DNA of 64,000 bases from Prosapia bicincta (GCA_036971475.1 JBAIZL010000010.1:10215526-10279525); one strand, 5' to 3'; counted from the stretch's first letter, positions 1 through 10,959 are shown. The notes: generated from the sequence alone by a model not told the origin. Program-made: numbers and translations.

Positions 1-597
1 AAAAATGAGCTGAATTACATTTATAGCGTAGCAAGGTTCAATGGATATAGTCATGCGTTTATAGATGAAATTCACAAAAAGATGAAAAATAAGACAATAA
101 AAAATCAGAGAAGCACGTTAATAAGGGATTTTAAAGGGAAAAAATGGATAAAAATAACACACCATCCACCTCTGTCTAATAAAATTAGAAAATCTCTAGG
201 AAAATATAGTAATTTGAATGTTACAATTGCCACTGCAAATAACCTAAAGAAGTTGTTAGGGAACCATAAAGATGCTATACCTAATGAAGAAAAGTCAGGA
301 ATCTACTGCCTGAAATGTAGCGAGTGTCCTCTGAAATATATAGGCCCAACAAAAAGAAATATTAAAACTAGGGCTAAAGAACATTTTTCCCACATTAAAT
401 ATAATAGACCAGAAAAATCTGCGATGGTGAAGCATTGTTTAAAGTAAGAGCACGAATTTAAACTAGACGATGTAACCCTATAAAAAAATGTTGTTAAGTA
501 TAGTGAATTGGATGCATGGGAAACTTTGTATATTAATAGGAATAAAAATAATATTGTAAGTAACGAGTCAGGCCCTATTCCAAATTCTATGAGTAAA
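1..597 (+). pseudogene. Penelope-like element 3' end, GIY-YIG endonuclease fragment
   Basis: The translation from base 1 runs into a Cys-rich GIY-YIG-type region (GIYCLKC, then KYIGPT, then RAKEHF) ending in a stop near 445. After a one-codon interruption, homologous sequence continues (LDAWETLYINR) to about 597. This order is the C-terminal endonuclease of Penelope-like retroelements, which nick target DNA for target-primed reverse transcription. The reverse transcriptase would lie upstream, outside the window. In-frame stops at about 445 and 481 make this copy non-functional. It differs in sequence from PLE families A, B and C elsewhere in the window, so it is a fourth family. Confidence 0.75.
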
Positions 598-864
598 TAA
601 ATGAATAATTTGTGAGTTTTGTGTATGTTTTTATTTGTTGTTAACATAACCTCACAAGCTAAGCTCAAAGAATATTTGCTTTAATATGTTACTGTTAAGT
701 TTACTTTTAGAAACACAATTTCTGAACTTTTGTTAAAAATCAAGTTAAATTAAAACTGAGTGGAAGAAATAATAATATAATATATATGAAGAAAAATTTG
801 TGCTGGTCAGTTTCAAAAAAATATTTAAATTCAACTTGTTTTCTGTTGTTTTTTTTATAATCAG

Positions 865-1042
865 GAAACATATTTACGATTCCAGGTTTGGAAATCTTGG
901 AGGATTCCAGATACTTATGGAAAGGTTCCAATCAGAAAACAACTTATCAGTTCCTGTAATACATGCTTTGATTCGTCCTTTTGGTCTTTGTCATGAGTTG
1001 CTTACTGTACACACCATCGTTAAATATCTGATGCCTATAGTT
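865..1042 (+). CDS. faf: faf exon 1 of window (N-terminal helical region)
   Basis: The exon follows a polypyrimidine tract ending TAATCAG at 864 and ends before GTAAGT at 1043. After one carried-over base it encodes 59 codons, including KHIYDSRFGNLGGFQIL and ALIRPFG. This is a highly conserved stretch of the USP9X/Faf N-terminal helical repeat region. It ends in phase 0. The coding start and earlier exons lie outside the window. I see no alternative function; the identification rests on the long match to the family. Confidence 0.92.
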
Positions 1043-1460
1043 GTAAGTACAGTGTCTACATTTGTTAATCATCAAGCCAAAGGTTTAGTTTGTAATGGTT
1101 TTACTTTTAGAACTCAAAGTATTTTTTGTATTAGATAGGAAACTAACCTAAATAAACCTAAACCTTGGTAATCCTGTCTGTTTTCATAATAGAAACACAT
1201 AGAAGAATGAAACAAAATAAAAGACGACTTATTTTTGTTATGTTACCTTCTTGGCTATTTGGATAAATCAAACTAGTAAAACAAAATAGTATCTTAATAT
1301 CTAAATTTAACAAAAAATGTCAAATGCTATGTTATTTTATAACCTAGTAGTGTTACCTGTCACTCATTGTTGCTCCCGAAATCATAATGTTTGCAATAAG
1401 AAAAGCAAATCAAACATCTACATAATTATTTCATTTACTGCAATGCTAGAGCATAGAAAA
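1043..1460. other. Intron start, no recognised feature
   Basis: This AT-rich intronic sequence follows the GTAAGT donor at 1043. Reading continues open to 1138, but that is readthrough past the donor. I see no coding, RNA or repeat signal in this stretch. Confidence 0.6.
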
Positions 1461-1890
1461 TGTTTTTCTTCATTTCATTAGGCATATAAACATAAAAATT
1501 TTAAACGCCCCAACACGTGAGAGCGCAATATATAATAGTCCATGTTAGAAGCTCGAATGTTTTTTTAAATTTAATCCAGCAATGGTCAATGATTGTCCTT
1601 GTGTCTTGTTTATGGTTATTGCGAATGCAAGACGCAAAGGAAATTGTAGTTGTTTGAAATCAGTAGGTAGATCTGATAAAATCATCGGTATTCATGGAAT
1701 TAAGACCATCTCTCCTTTGAACTTGCCACCTCTGATTTATGCCGGGATCAAGCTGGGTGTCAGTTTTTTGTGTGGTTAGTCTGGTTCCATTGTACAGCTT
1801 TGGTTGATTCAAATTTGGCAAGAATATTGTTGGCGACCCTACTTTTAATATCAGTAAGGGAGATAGCAATAATTGTACAGAGAATTTAGA
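1460..1890 (-). pseudogene. Helitron helicase C-terminal remnant
   Basis: The minus strand encodes, in order, a segment like LKVGSPTIFLPNLN then KLYNGTRL (about 1770-1850), a segment like FPLRLAFAITINKTQGQSL (about 1585-1645), and YIALSRVGAFK (about 1505-1540). These match the last motifs of the Pif1-type helicase in the Rep/Hel protein of Helitron rolling-circle transposons. The pieces fall in different frames with stops between them, so this is a dead fragment. The rest of Rep/Hel is not visible. The + strand open frame at 1582-1779 is a shadow of it. Confidence 0.7.
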
Positions 1891-1989
1891 AATTTTAAAC
1901 AGTTTAAAATAATTAATAATGTATTTTTATTTTTACCTAATGTTATAATTTAAAAAAAATTATTTTAGTAACGCTAGTACGGATATACA

Positions 1990-2845
1990 TTTTAACATTA
2001 GGCTTATGGAAGGCTGTACACTGAACCATCCTAAGCCTCTGGGGTGGAGCTCTGTGGTGGATTTACATGAAACTCACACAAACCATCCTGGGAATATGTT
2101 GAACAATCCTTCCAAATTTCATTAACTTCTGTTCAGCTTTCTAGGCATTTATAAGACATTACATACACACATACATATGTACATACATCAGATTTTGAAC
2201 AATCCCAAGCCTCTGGGGCATAGCTCTGTGGTGGATTTACATGAAACTCACACAAACCATCCTGGGAATATGTTGACAATCCTTCCAAATTTCATTAACT
2301 TCTGTTCAGCTTTCTAGGCATTTATAAGACATTACATACACACATACATCAGATTTTGAACAATCCCAAGCCTCTGGGGCAGAGCTCTGTGGATGGATCT
2401 ACACCAAACGTAACACAAACCATCCTGGGAATATGTTGAACAATTTCTCCAAATTTCATTAACTTATGTTCAGTAGTTTAGGCGTTCATAAGACATATAC
2501 ATACACAAAATATACATACATTGGTTTTTGAACCATCCTAAGCCTCTGGGGCGGAGCCTTATAGATAGCTCTATACCAAACTTCAAATGAACCTTCCTGG
2601 GAATATGTTACACAATCCCTCCCAATTTCATTAACTTCTGTTCAGCAGTTTAGGCTTTCATAAGATATATACATACACCAGTTTTTGAACCATCCTAAGC
2701 CTTCATTAGTGTGGATGGATCTACACCAAACTTCACATGAATCATCTTATTAGGTATATGTTAAACAATCCTTATAATTTTTTATTAACTTCTGTTCAGC
2801 GGTTTAGGCATCCATAAGATACATACATACATACGTCATTTTTTT
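1990..2845. repeat. Five degenerate ~165-bp direct repeats
   Basis: Related blocks begin with AAGCCTCTGGGG or AAGCCT at about 2031, 2207, 2367, 2538 and 2697. Each contains a segment like CCTGGGAATATGTTGAACAA, then CATTAACTTCTGTTCAG, then a TACATACA-rich stretch. Spacing is about 160-176 bp and copies diverge toward the right. The array lies directly beside the Helitron remnant. It may belong to that or another transposon, but I see no termini to prove it. Confidence 0.75.
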
Positions 2846-3835
2846 GAACTCTTCTACGCCAATCCTAAGAAAAATACAAATTTTTCATCTAGTTGTTAAA
2901 ACAATTTCAAAACTTTTAATATATTTTACTTTTTTCCTATTACTTGTAACAGCATGGCACTTCTGTAAAAATGAATTACCACCTGTTTGCTCTGCAATTT
3001 TTCTTCATGAACTTGCCAATGTCAGATTTGCCAGCATATTCCCAAATGTTATTTCTAACCCAAATGTTATTTCTAATTTGTAGGTAAATATAAATTTTTC
3101 TGACTTCTGGATTCTTATGAATTTCTTCTTTTAATGTTGTGTACATTTCCTCTTCAAATTGATTCTTAGTCATTGTCATTTTATTTGGGTTCTACTATAA
3201 CTCTTTTTATGCCTTTTTATCTACCTTTGATTCATCAATGTTCCTAACAGAGTTTCTAGTTTTTATGTATTTAAATAATTTCATAAAGCTATTAACATTT
3301 ATGTTAGCTGATTCCTGGTGACTTGCTCACGAGAATTTGTTTCTTTACAATAGTTGTATTCCGCAGATATTTTCTCGCCTTTCTTTTTATTCAGATTTTT
3401 TTACCTTTTTGCTGATTTAGTTTTGTAATTAGTTTTTTTGTCATATAAAATGTTTTGTACCTCAAATTATTCAAGATTTATTTTTTCTAATTCTTCAAAA
3501 CTATTTAAAACAAACAAGTAACAAGTATAAATAAAATCAAACAATATCTTCTTGTTTTAATGATAGTTAATGACTACAGTATTGATTATAGGTATCAATT
3601 TTTAAACAATATTAATTGTACTCTTTGTTGTGTTGTTAATCTTTTAAAAGTATTGAAAATAAAAATAAACTCACTATAGAACATAGTACATTTTCAAGAT
3701 GAAACAATCTGCACTCAAAATGGCTACACTATTTTTTCCGTCAATATTTTTGTAAAAACAATCTGGATCTTTAAGATTGAGTTTGAGTAGGTGGTTAATG
3801 GCAACGGCTTGTTTAATACTTTGTTTGTTAAACAG
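2846..3835. other. Intron sequence with an unassigned minus-strand open frame
   Basis: The minus strand between about 3179 and 2976 encodes a lysine- and glutamate-rich 67-residue frame (EEEMYTTLKEEIHKNPEVRK). An adjoining frame near 3400-3250 has similar composition. The pattern suggests decayed transposon coding sequence, but I cannot assign a family. The rest is AT-rich intron up to the acceptor at 3835. Confidence 0.3.
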
Positions 3836-4020
3836 GACATGGTACCAAACATATTAGATAACTTAACAGATGATGAACTAAAAAAGGAAGCAAAAAATGA
3901 ATCAAAGAATGATGCAATTTCTGCCATCATCAAATCTGCAAAGTGCTTGGCGTCTAGAGTACCAAATCAAGAAGAAACAATTAAAAGCCTGGAAATTTTT
4001 AGACTTAAGATGATTCTCAG
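3836..4020 (+). CDS. faf: faf exon 2 of window
   Basis: The exon starts after TTAAACAG at 3835 in phase 0 and ends before GTAAGG at 4021 with two bases of a split Arg codon. It encodes [20 protein letters not shown] and then [20 protein letters not shown]. This near-invariant acidic/lysine-rich stretch of USP9X/Faf directly follows the previous exon in the family order. Confidence 0.93.
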
Positions 4021-4479
4021 GTAAGGATTATGTTAGTACAGTTTGCACAAAGTAAAATTCGCATCCCTAATTTATTGGTTTGTAGAAATATATTTTTCTT
4101 TACACAGAAGACCTTAGAGTTAGTTCAATTTAATGTAAGTAATTTATAGAGAATTTTATAGAGATAAATACATTTATTTGGGATTCTTCAATGTTGTTGA
4201 AATTTCTACTTACAAAACTACATAACAATCTTAAAAGGTAACAGATTCAATAAAATGTATTATTGAAAATATTTATAATATTGACCAGTTCCTAAGTATT
4301 TGTTGTGATCATTAAGTTTAAGTATACAGTTGATGACTGTATTAACAAAATTTAGTTGTTTCCTTTATTTAAAACATACCACAACACTTTTGTATATTAG
4401 TGTCTTTTCTCTTTTATTGTCTCGTTTTTTTCCTCAACCAATTTATTAAGTAGAATTTTCTCCATCACGTGAGCTACTA
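4021..4479. other. Intron, nothing recognised
   Basis: This is AT-rich intronic sequence after the GTAAGG donor. I see no open frame, repeat or RNA signal before the hairpin element that begins near 4480. Confidence 0.6.
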
Positions 4480-4619
4480 GTTTTCACTAAACATTTGTAA
4501 ATATTTACAAATTTGCCTATAGTAACACTTGCTTATTTTTGTTTATGACGGCCGCTTCGGGAGATGTGTCCCATTGTCAACTCAGACCGTAAGTGCTACT
4601 ATAGGTAAGTTTGTAAATA

Positions 4620-5937
4620 CGAGGTCTGTTCAAAAAATACGCGGACTGTTTGAATTCCGCGGCTCACGTTAGTTTCAGGAGAATCTGCTTGGTGTCTCCT
4701 TCAAAGTACTCTCCTCCCCAATGCACACACTTATCCCAACGGTGTTTCCACTTGTTAAAACAGTCCTGGTACGCTTCTTTTGTGATGGCGTTCAGCTCCT
4801 TCGTCGCATTTGCCTTAATCTCCAAAATCGTTTCAAATCTTCTTCCTTTGAGGGTTTTTTTTAATTTTGGGAATAAGAAAAAGTCACAAGGAGCAAGGTC
4901 AGGTTAGTAGGGGGGGGGGAAGAACAGTGATCGAGTGTTTGCCCAAAAACTCACGAGTTCTGAGTGCTGAGTGAGCTGGAGCATTGTTGTGATGGAAAAA
5001 CCAGTTATCACTTCTCCACAGTTCTCGCCTTTTGCGTCGGACGGCGTCCCTCAGACGTTTCAGTACTTCAATGTAGGTAATCTGGTTGACTGTAGAGCCT
5101 TCAGGGAGGTACTCGTAGTGAACAACACCCTTAGCATAAAAAAAGCTGTCAGCATCACCTTCACATTCGACCGAACTTGGCGAGCTTTTTTGGGTCTTGG
5201 GGACGTTTAACTCACCCATTAGGATGGATGATTGGACCTTCGTTTCAATGTCGTAACCATACACCCATGATTCATCACTGGTTATAATTCTTGACAAAAA
5301 GTTCTCATCTTCATTTTAAGCAGTTTCCGACAAACCCGGATGCTATTGGCTTTTTGGTCGTCGGTCATCAGGCATGGCACAAATTTCGCAGCGACGTGGT
5401 GCATCTTCAATTTTTCGGTCAAAATCTCGTAACAAGATCCAACTGATATCCCACACTCTTCGGAAAGCTCCCTAATGGTCAGATGTCGATTTTCACACAC
5501 CAGGGTGTTGATTTTATCAACGTGTGGGTCGTCAGTTGACGTCGAAGGATGTCCAGGATGCTCATCATCATCAATCGACTGTCGGCCACACTTGAAACGT
5601 TCATGCCATTTGAAACATGGAGTACGCTTCATGGCAACATCGCCGTAGGCCATGTTAAGCATGGCAAATGTTTCTGTTGCAGATTTCCCTAGTTTTACTC
5701 AAAATTTCACAGCAATTCGTTAATCTTTCAGGCTGTCCATTTTATAATCCGACAAATGAAAAAAACTTTCTTTTACTAAACTGCGTGTAACTCATCAACA
5801 AATGAAGATATTTGCAAATGAAATACTGCGTTTTAATCAGCTGATTTATACAAACCTAGCGACACCAAACGGATTCTCCTGAAACTAACTTGAGCCGCAA
5901 AATTCAAACAGTCCGCATATTTTTTGAACTGACCTCG
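4620..5937 (-). mobile_element. mariner transposon, copy 1 (complete ends, dead transposase)
   Basis: The element is 1,318 bp, flanked by TA at 4618-4619 and 5938-5939. Its ends are inverted: CGAGGTCTGTTCAAAAAATA on the left and its complement TTTTTTGAACTGACCTCG on the right. The inverted similarity continues for about 75 bp, including the GACACCAA/TTGGTGTC block. It carries a single transposase-derived region on the minus strand. A second copy of the same family lies at 29872-31190 in opposite orientation. Confidence 0.93.
4660..5741 (-). pseudogene. mariner transposase, inactivated (copy 1)
   Basis: The minus-strand reading gives an N-terminal HTH region (VAMKRTPCFKWHERFKCGRQ, then ELSEECGISVGSCYEIL) and the catalytic region (IITSDESWVYGYDIETK, then WFFHHNNAPAHSALRTREFL). 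The first catalytic Asp is present in SDESW. The second, normally in HHDNAPAH, is changed to Asn. The start region carries stops (MDSLKD then a stop). There are frame breaks at about 5290, where the two large frames meet, and near 5220. A further break near the C-terminus separates the third-Asp segment. The original protein would have been about 345 residues with a DD34D centre. Confidence 0.9.
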
Positions 5938-5990
5938 TATTTACAAGTGTTTAACTAATTTTTGGTGAGATTTTGAGTTCACTATTTTGA

Positions 5991-6654
5991 CTTTCACCTT
6001 TGTGAATAGTTCTCACTAGCTAAGCTCTAATTAATTGAATAAAAATAATTTTCCTTGTTTTTTTTGTTAAAAAAAAAATCTAAAATATGGATCTGATGGT
6101 GGTGGTTACACTACCAAAACCCGATGCCATATAGGGGTACCAATATTCTGTAGGTTATATCCAAGAATAATACCTTAAGTATCCTAATAAACTATTTTGA
6201 AACCTAGAGGCAATAATTTAAAAAAGAAGTCATGCCTACAAATTTAGAAAGTAATCTATATAAACTAGAGCCATTTATTTTTAGGTCACATTATTTTGTA
6301 AAATTATGACAAAAAACAATAAATTAGTATACTCTCTTTTAACAGTTTATGGGTTAGGATAGCAGGAATTGCATTCACACGTAATTTATACAATGCAGTA
6401 GTGTTAATCTGTAACATTACTATTAAAAACTACACAAGTGCTTTAATTTTACAAAGTGTATCACCTATTTTTACACAATTTATATAATTATATTATATTA
6501 TTTTTCACTATTCTAAGTAAAGATTTTTGAAATTTTAATCATTAAAAATGTGGCTAATTAATTATTTGATGTGTAAATTTGGTTTTTGTTTTTCATTTTC
6601 AAGTTTTTTTTGAGAATAAAAATAATAAAATTCTAGTAATATTTTTAAAAAAAG
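5991..6654. other. Intron, nothing recognised
   Basis: This AT-rich intron lies between the hairpin/mariner and the PLE A fragments. No open frame above background, repeat or RNA feature is visible. Confidence 0.6.
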
Positions 6655-7580
6655 GAGTAACCGTATGTCAAGATAGTTGATTGTTCTGTTTCGAAGGTTA
6701 ATTGTATGTTTTCGTTGTATGTATTTAATTTGTTTGTATTATGATGTATTTGTTGTGAATGGTAGGTTGGTATATTACAAGTATATCGTCTACGTACCTT
6801 GTCCATAGTAAAATATTATGTGTATTTAGTATAGGTTTAATTATTATTTGTTTAAAGTGTTGTACATATATTTCTGACATGACTGATGATATGGGTGATC
6901 CCATGGGGAGTCCAGTTGTGTGTTTATAGTATTTATTGTTAATTGGAAGTAATTTTGGTTACATATGTGTTTTTTTTTAGTGTAATGATACTATCTATTA
7001 TGTTTCTTTTTTCGTTATTGTGTAATAGTTTGTTTTTTATTATTTCTATGGTTTCTTCTATTGGGATATTACAAATTAGGAAAATAACCTAACCATACTT
7101 GAAATAAATCATAACCCAATAGAACTAAACTCACTAGAAAAATACCACATTTATAAAAACATACACAACAATTTAATGAACCTACAGACAACAAATGCAG
7201 AAACTATTCAAAAACATTATACACACGGCTCAAGAAGAAATATGTATGACGTCAACAAATACCAACATCACGTACAGAACATTCACACCAGAAAAATAGA
7301 GAAAATTAATTCAGTGATTCGACAGTGGTCAAGTGATCGAAAAGTGCCTCATCATATAAGGTAAAATTATTGCACTTAGTGGTTGAAAAAATTATTTACA
7401 AGTAATTATAATAACTACATAAAGTCTTTGCAACGGAAAAATAATGGACGTGAAATATCACAGTATATATATAAAGTTGTTATAAACAATTATTTCACCA
7501 CTAAGAGCAATTATATTACCTTATGGGATGAGGCCCCTTTCGGTCACTTGACCATTGTCGAATAACTCAATTGTTGATTC

Positions 7581-7623
7581 AGTGATTCAACAATGGTCAA
7601 GTGACCGAAAGGTGCCTCATCAC
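7581..7623 (+). ncRNA. Hammerhead-like ribozyme motif, PLE A (degenerate core)
   Basis: The motif reads AGTGAT / core TCAACAAT / GGTC-AAGT-GACC / GAA / AGG-TG-CCT / C / ATCAC. Stems I, II and III all pair. The core has A where other copies have the conserved G5, so this copy is probably inactive. Confidence 0.5.
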
Positions 7624-7724
7624 ATAAGGTAAAACAATTGCACTTAATGGTGGAATAATTGTTTACAACAATAATAACTTTATAAAGTCAGTGCAACAGA
7701 AAAATAATGGACATGAAATATCAC

Positions 7725-7725
<1 letters not shown>

Positions 7726-7817
<92 letters not shown>
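7726..7817. repeat. (TC)n-(TA)n microsatellite
   Basis: About 48 bp of TC repeats run directly into about 44 bp of TA repeats. The tract sits exactly between inverted PLE A fragments, as TA tracts do at most PLE boundaries in this window. Confidence 0.95.
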
Positions 7818-7819
<2 letters not shown>

Positions 7820-7927
7820 TTGATATTTAACATTATCCATTGTTTTTCCGTTGCACTGACTTTATGAAGTTAATATATTACTATGTAAGTAATTTTATCC
7901 ATCATTAAGTGCAATAATTTTACCTTG

Positions 7928-7970
7928 AGTGATGAGGCACCTTTCGGTCGTTGACCATTGTCGAATCACT
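7928..7970 (-). ncRNA. Hammerhead-like ribozyme motif, PLE A
   Basis: Read on the minus strand: AGTGAT, core TCGACAAT, stem II GGTC/GACC with a short loop, GAA, stem III AGG-TG-CCT, C, ATCACT. All three helices of a type I hammerhead can form. Position 3 is U and position 8 is A, in place of C and G. Confidence 0.6.
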
Positions 7971-8530
7971 GATTACTTTTTCTTAATTTTTCTGGTGCCA
8001 ATGTTCGGTCTGTGGTGTTGGTAATTGTTGAAGTCATATACGTTGAGTCTTGTGTATTATGTTTTTGAATAGTATGTCTTCTGTATATGTTGTTTGTAGA
8101 TTCATTAAATTGTTGTGTATGTTTTTATAAATGTGTTATTTTTCTAGTGAGTTTAGTTCTATTGGGTTATTATTTATTTCAAGTATGGTTAGGTTATTTT
8201 CCTAATTTGTTATTTCATGTTTATGTGATATTAGGTGTGCTGCAACATTTGATACTTTTGAATTTTTGTTTTTGAATGCGCTATAATGTTCTTAAAATCT
8301 TATTTTAAATGATCTGGTTGTTTTTCCTATGTAAAATGCGTTACAGTTGTTACATGTAATTTTGTTAATTCCTGATAGGTTATGTTTTTCTGAATTTGTT
8401 TTGTGGTTTGTGTTATTAAGATATTTTATTATTTTGTTGTTGGAGTGTAGTATTCTTTGTTGTATATATTTGTTATTTTTTCTATTTTGTTATTGGTGTA
8501 TTTATATTTTAGGAAGATTTATATATATAT

Positions 8531-9118
8531 TAAGGATGGGCCAATTCCTAAAATTTCCGATTCCGATTCTAAAATTTTCCGTTCGATTCTCGATTCTTTC
8601 AAGTTATATTAGCTTACATGCTAGTTCTCTAATAATTAATTTAGTTAACATCTTGATCATATGGCAAAACCTTTTAAAAGTTCTGTTTTAATGTAATAGG
8701 CTACCCAAAACCTTCAACCTTGATTTATCAATAGGAATTTTTAAAAGCATAAAAACATATCAGATAAAAGTAATGACTTATTTTAAAGTTAAAATTGTGA
8801 ACTTCATGTTTGAAGTTTAGCGCCTTTTGACACTGTGGCAACTTTCCAATTCCTAGAAATTTGCTTCACAAAGATGTATATGAATTTTCTCCCCCATCTG
8901 ATTGTCCTCAAAACCTACATTGTACAACTTTTAACTGTTGCCGTGGTTACCACAAAATTTCATATATATAAGTATGGGGTTAAGTTGGAATGAAAAGTAT
9001 ACAATAAAGAAGCAAACTGGAAATAAACAAACAATGATATAATTTTTCTTTGTTGATCTCAGTAGGAATTTACTTGAAAAGTTTTTATTTTTATATTACT
9101 TGTTTTTTATTCTTGTAG
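8531..9118. other. Intron; possible short transposon relic at 8535-8610
   Basis: The stretch near 8537-8605 contains repeated GATTCCGATTC/CGATTCTCGATTC-like words after GGATGGGCC. This resembles decayed transposon sequence, but I cannot assign it. The rest is AT-rich intron ending in the polypyrimidine tract TTTTTTATTCTTGTAG before the exon at 9119. Confidence 0.35.
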
Positions 9119-9260
9119 GTTACTTCAGATCTCATCATTTAATGGTAAAATGAATGCACTAAATGAAGTGAACAAAGTTATAGCAAGTGTTTCATATTAT
9201 CCACACAGGCATTCGGGTGTGGAACAGGAGGAGGAGTGGCTTACACCAGAGCGCATGGCT
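9119..9260 (+). CDS. faf: faf exon 3 of window
   Basis: The exon begins with one base completing the split Arg codon and ends before GTAAGT at 9261 in phase 0. It encodes [31 protein letters not shown] and [11 protein letters not shown], a recognisable and highly conserved USP9X/Faf segment. Acceptor TTCTTGTAG and donor GTAAGT are both strong. Confidence 0.95.
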
Positions 9261-9570
9261 GTAAGTGTGTATATAAAGGTTATTCAGTGTTGTGTTAGTG
9301 TTATGTAAAACTAAACTCACATTTGAAGGTTTGTTTTTAAGTGAATGAAGTATGTTTTCAATGATTCATTATGAATACAAACACTAAATAAATAAGTTAG
9401 AATAAAACAATACAAATAACATTGCTCTAAATTTAAAGAAACAGAAACATCAAACAGTACACTTTTATCAGATTAATAAAGATGGCAGTTCCACTATTAA
9501 TTTTCAGTACTTATAAAATGTCAGTTCTAAATAATAAGAGTTGTAAAAGTTAAAATTTTCTATTTTTCAG

Positions 9571-9828
9571 AGATGGATAAAAGAAAATCAAGTTTTAGAA
9601 ATAGTTCTTCGTGATTCCCTCCATCAGCCTCAGTATGTAGAAAAATTAGAAAAAATTTTAAGGTTTATCATTAAGGAAAGATCGTTATCACTGGAAGATT
9701 TAGATGCAGTGTGGATAGCACAGAACGGCAAGCACGAAGCCATTGTAAAAAATGTCCATGACCTTCTGGCGAAATTAGCATGGGACTTTTCCCCAGAACA
9801 GTTAGATCACCTGTTTGAATGTTTTCAG
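9571..9828 (+). CDS. faf: faf exon 4 of window
   Basis: The exon has 86 codons in phase 0-0. The acceptor is TATTTTTCAG at 9570 and the donor is GTAGTT at 9829. It encodes [40 protein letters not shown] and [14 protein letters not shown], among the best-conserved parts of the USP9X N-terminal helical scaffold. Confidence 0.95.
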
Positions 9829-9869
9829 GTAGTTATTTTTAAAGTTGTATTATGATTACAATAATAAAT

Positions 9870-9952
9870 AGCCTATGAATTACTGTAGATACCTGCCTAT
9901 GAATTACTGTAGAGCCAGCCTATGAATTACTGTAAAGCCTAGCCTATGAATT
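9870..9952. repeat. Short tandem repeat, about 26 bp x 3.5
   Basis: The word GCCTATGAATTACTGTA recurs at about 9871, 9896 and 9921, with a partial copy at 9943. It begins 40 bp downstream of an exon donor and abuts the Tigger relic, so it may mark that insertion boundary. Confidence 0.85.
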
Positions 9953-10834
9953 TTTAAAATGTAGCTTAATTGTCGTTTGTTTTAATAAGCAGTGGGACTG
10001 TACAACAGTTAGCCGCTCTTGAAATTCCCTCCCACAACACGTTTTGTTTTTAAAACACATCGTATTTCCGAGTAAAGCACAGAAACCGTCCTGTTTCATC
10101 GGCATTGAAGACATCTTCACGTGCATTTAATTTGATAATTCCTGGCAATTTGTTTTCTATTCATTTACTGTATTTCTACCTACCAAAGCACTTTCACCCG
10201 AAATTATTTTAAAAGAAATCATATCTTGTGTACGAAATTTTTAGAGGCATCCATTAGATGCCTTGAAATCGTCTATCCCGAGTTCACTAGAAACTTCTAA
10301 GGCCTTTGTTTAGATCATGGGCTTGGAAGTTTGAATTTTTTGAGCTCTAGCCTTTTTAAACCAATCAAAAAATAACTTATCTATTGTCATACCCGATCCA
10401 TGTCCAGTAAAGTTTCTTCGCACACTTTGGTTTCCATTTTCACTGTATTGCTTTAAAAGCATAACTTTGTTTCTGCTGCACTGGTTTTATCTATCTTAAA
10501 ACCCTCTGCAATTTTCCAAACTCCACATTTTTCACTGTCAGCATAATGAATTACAACTAGTTTTTCACGTAGGCTCATACATTTGCGAGGAGCCATGTAT
10601 TAAATTCTGATTGTATATGTAGTTATTTTAGTTACGTTTTGCAGTACATTTGTTTGCATATCAGAGGTGCAAAAAACAAAAGATGCAACCTTTGTTGTCC
10701 GTCTAATGGAATGTCCGTTCAAAGGATGGAAAAATCGTATGTACGTATTATTAAATTTTTTGGTTCCCAAAAAATGTTCTTTCAAGAGAAGTGTCCGTAC
10801 GTTGGGGGTGTCCCGTTCAGGAAGGTTTCACTGT
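9950..10834 (-). mobile_element. Tigger/pogo-type transposon relic
   Basis: The minus strand begins at the terminal sequence CAGTGAAACCTTCCTGAACG (10834 downward) next to a TA. An ATG at about 10596 starts a CENP-B-type N-terminus ([19 protein letters not shown], then KCGVWKIAEGF). Further fragments in shifted frames read GHGSGMTIDKLFFDWFKKAR and, near 10080-10020, a decayed form of the DDE-domain start (MKQDGFCALLGN). The element is truncated on its left at about 9950. It lies in the intron 9829-10959. Many stops make it clearly inactive. Confidence 0.75.
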
Positions 10835-10959
10835 ATATGTTTTTAAAAATTATAAATTCATTCTTAAAACTATTTTATATTTTTAAGTGTTCTAGTCTAT
10901 TGGTGAAAAAACTTGGACTTATATTAGTGTTACAAAATTTGTGCATTCCTTTCTTGCAG

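Larger units (their letters stand above)
4480..5990. repeat. Hairpin (foldback) element interrupted by a mariner
   Basis: The left arm (about 4480-4532: GAGCTACTAG, TTTGTAAATATTTACAAA, CTATAGTAACACTT) is inverted in the right arm, which is split by the mariner: 4594-4619 (AAGTGCTACTATAG, TTTGTAAATA) and 5938 onward (TATTTACAAG, then a GTTCTCACTAGCTAAGCTC tail near 6010). Joining across the mariner restores the TTGTAAATATTTACAA palindrome. The hairpin is therefore older than the mariner. Confidence 0.65.
6655..8530. mobile_element. Rearranged Penelope-like element, family A
   Basis: Three pieces of one PLE family are joined in different orientations. About 6655-7075 on the minus strand matches the reverse transcriptase palm of the better copy at 35570-36265, including GLPMGSP and the YVDD region near 6785. 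About 7078-7365 on the + strand encodes the C-terminal tail (IELNSLEKYHIYKN to RQWSSDRKVPHHIR). About 7820-8530 on the minus strand is again the C-terminal GIY-YIG region and 3' end. Between them lie short inverted terminal segments with hammerhead-like motifs and a (TC)n(TA)n microsatellite. Stops and joins show that all pieces are dead. Head-to-head partial copies are typical of PLEs. Confidence 0.8.

Noticed and set aside
303..668. 121-residue minus-strand open frame
   Set aside because: It is antisense to the PLE GIY-YIG frame, with low-complexity Leu/Phe-rich composition from AT-rich antisense.
1582..1779. 65-residue + strand open frame
   Set aside because: It is a shadow of the minus-strand Helitron helicase relic, which carries the recognisable motifs.
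5938..6020. Unique intron right of the mariner
   Set aside because: The first part complements 4480-4532 and is the displaced right arm of the hairpin element.
7726..7817. Microsatellite as a regulatory GAGA-type element
   Set aside because: The TC/TA tract lies between dead PLE fragments, far from any promoter, so regulatory use is not supported.
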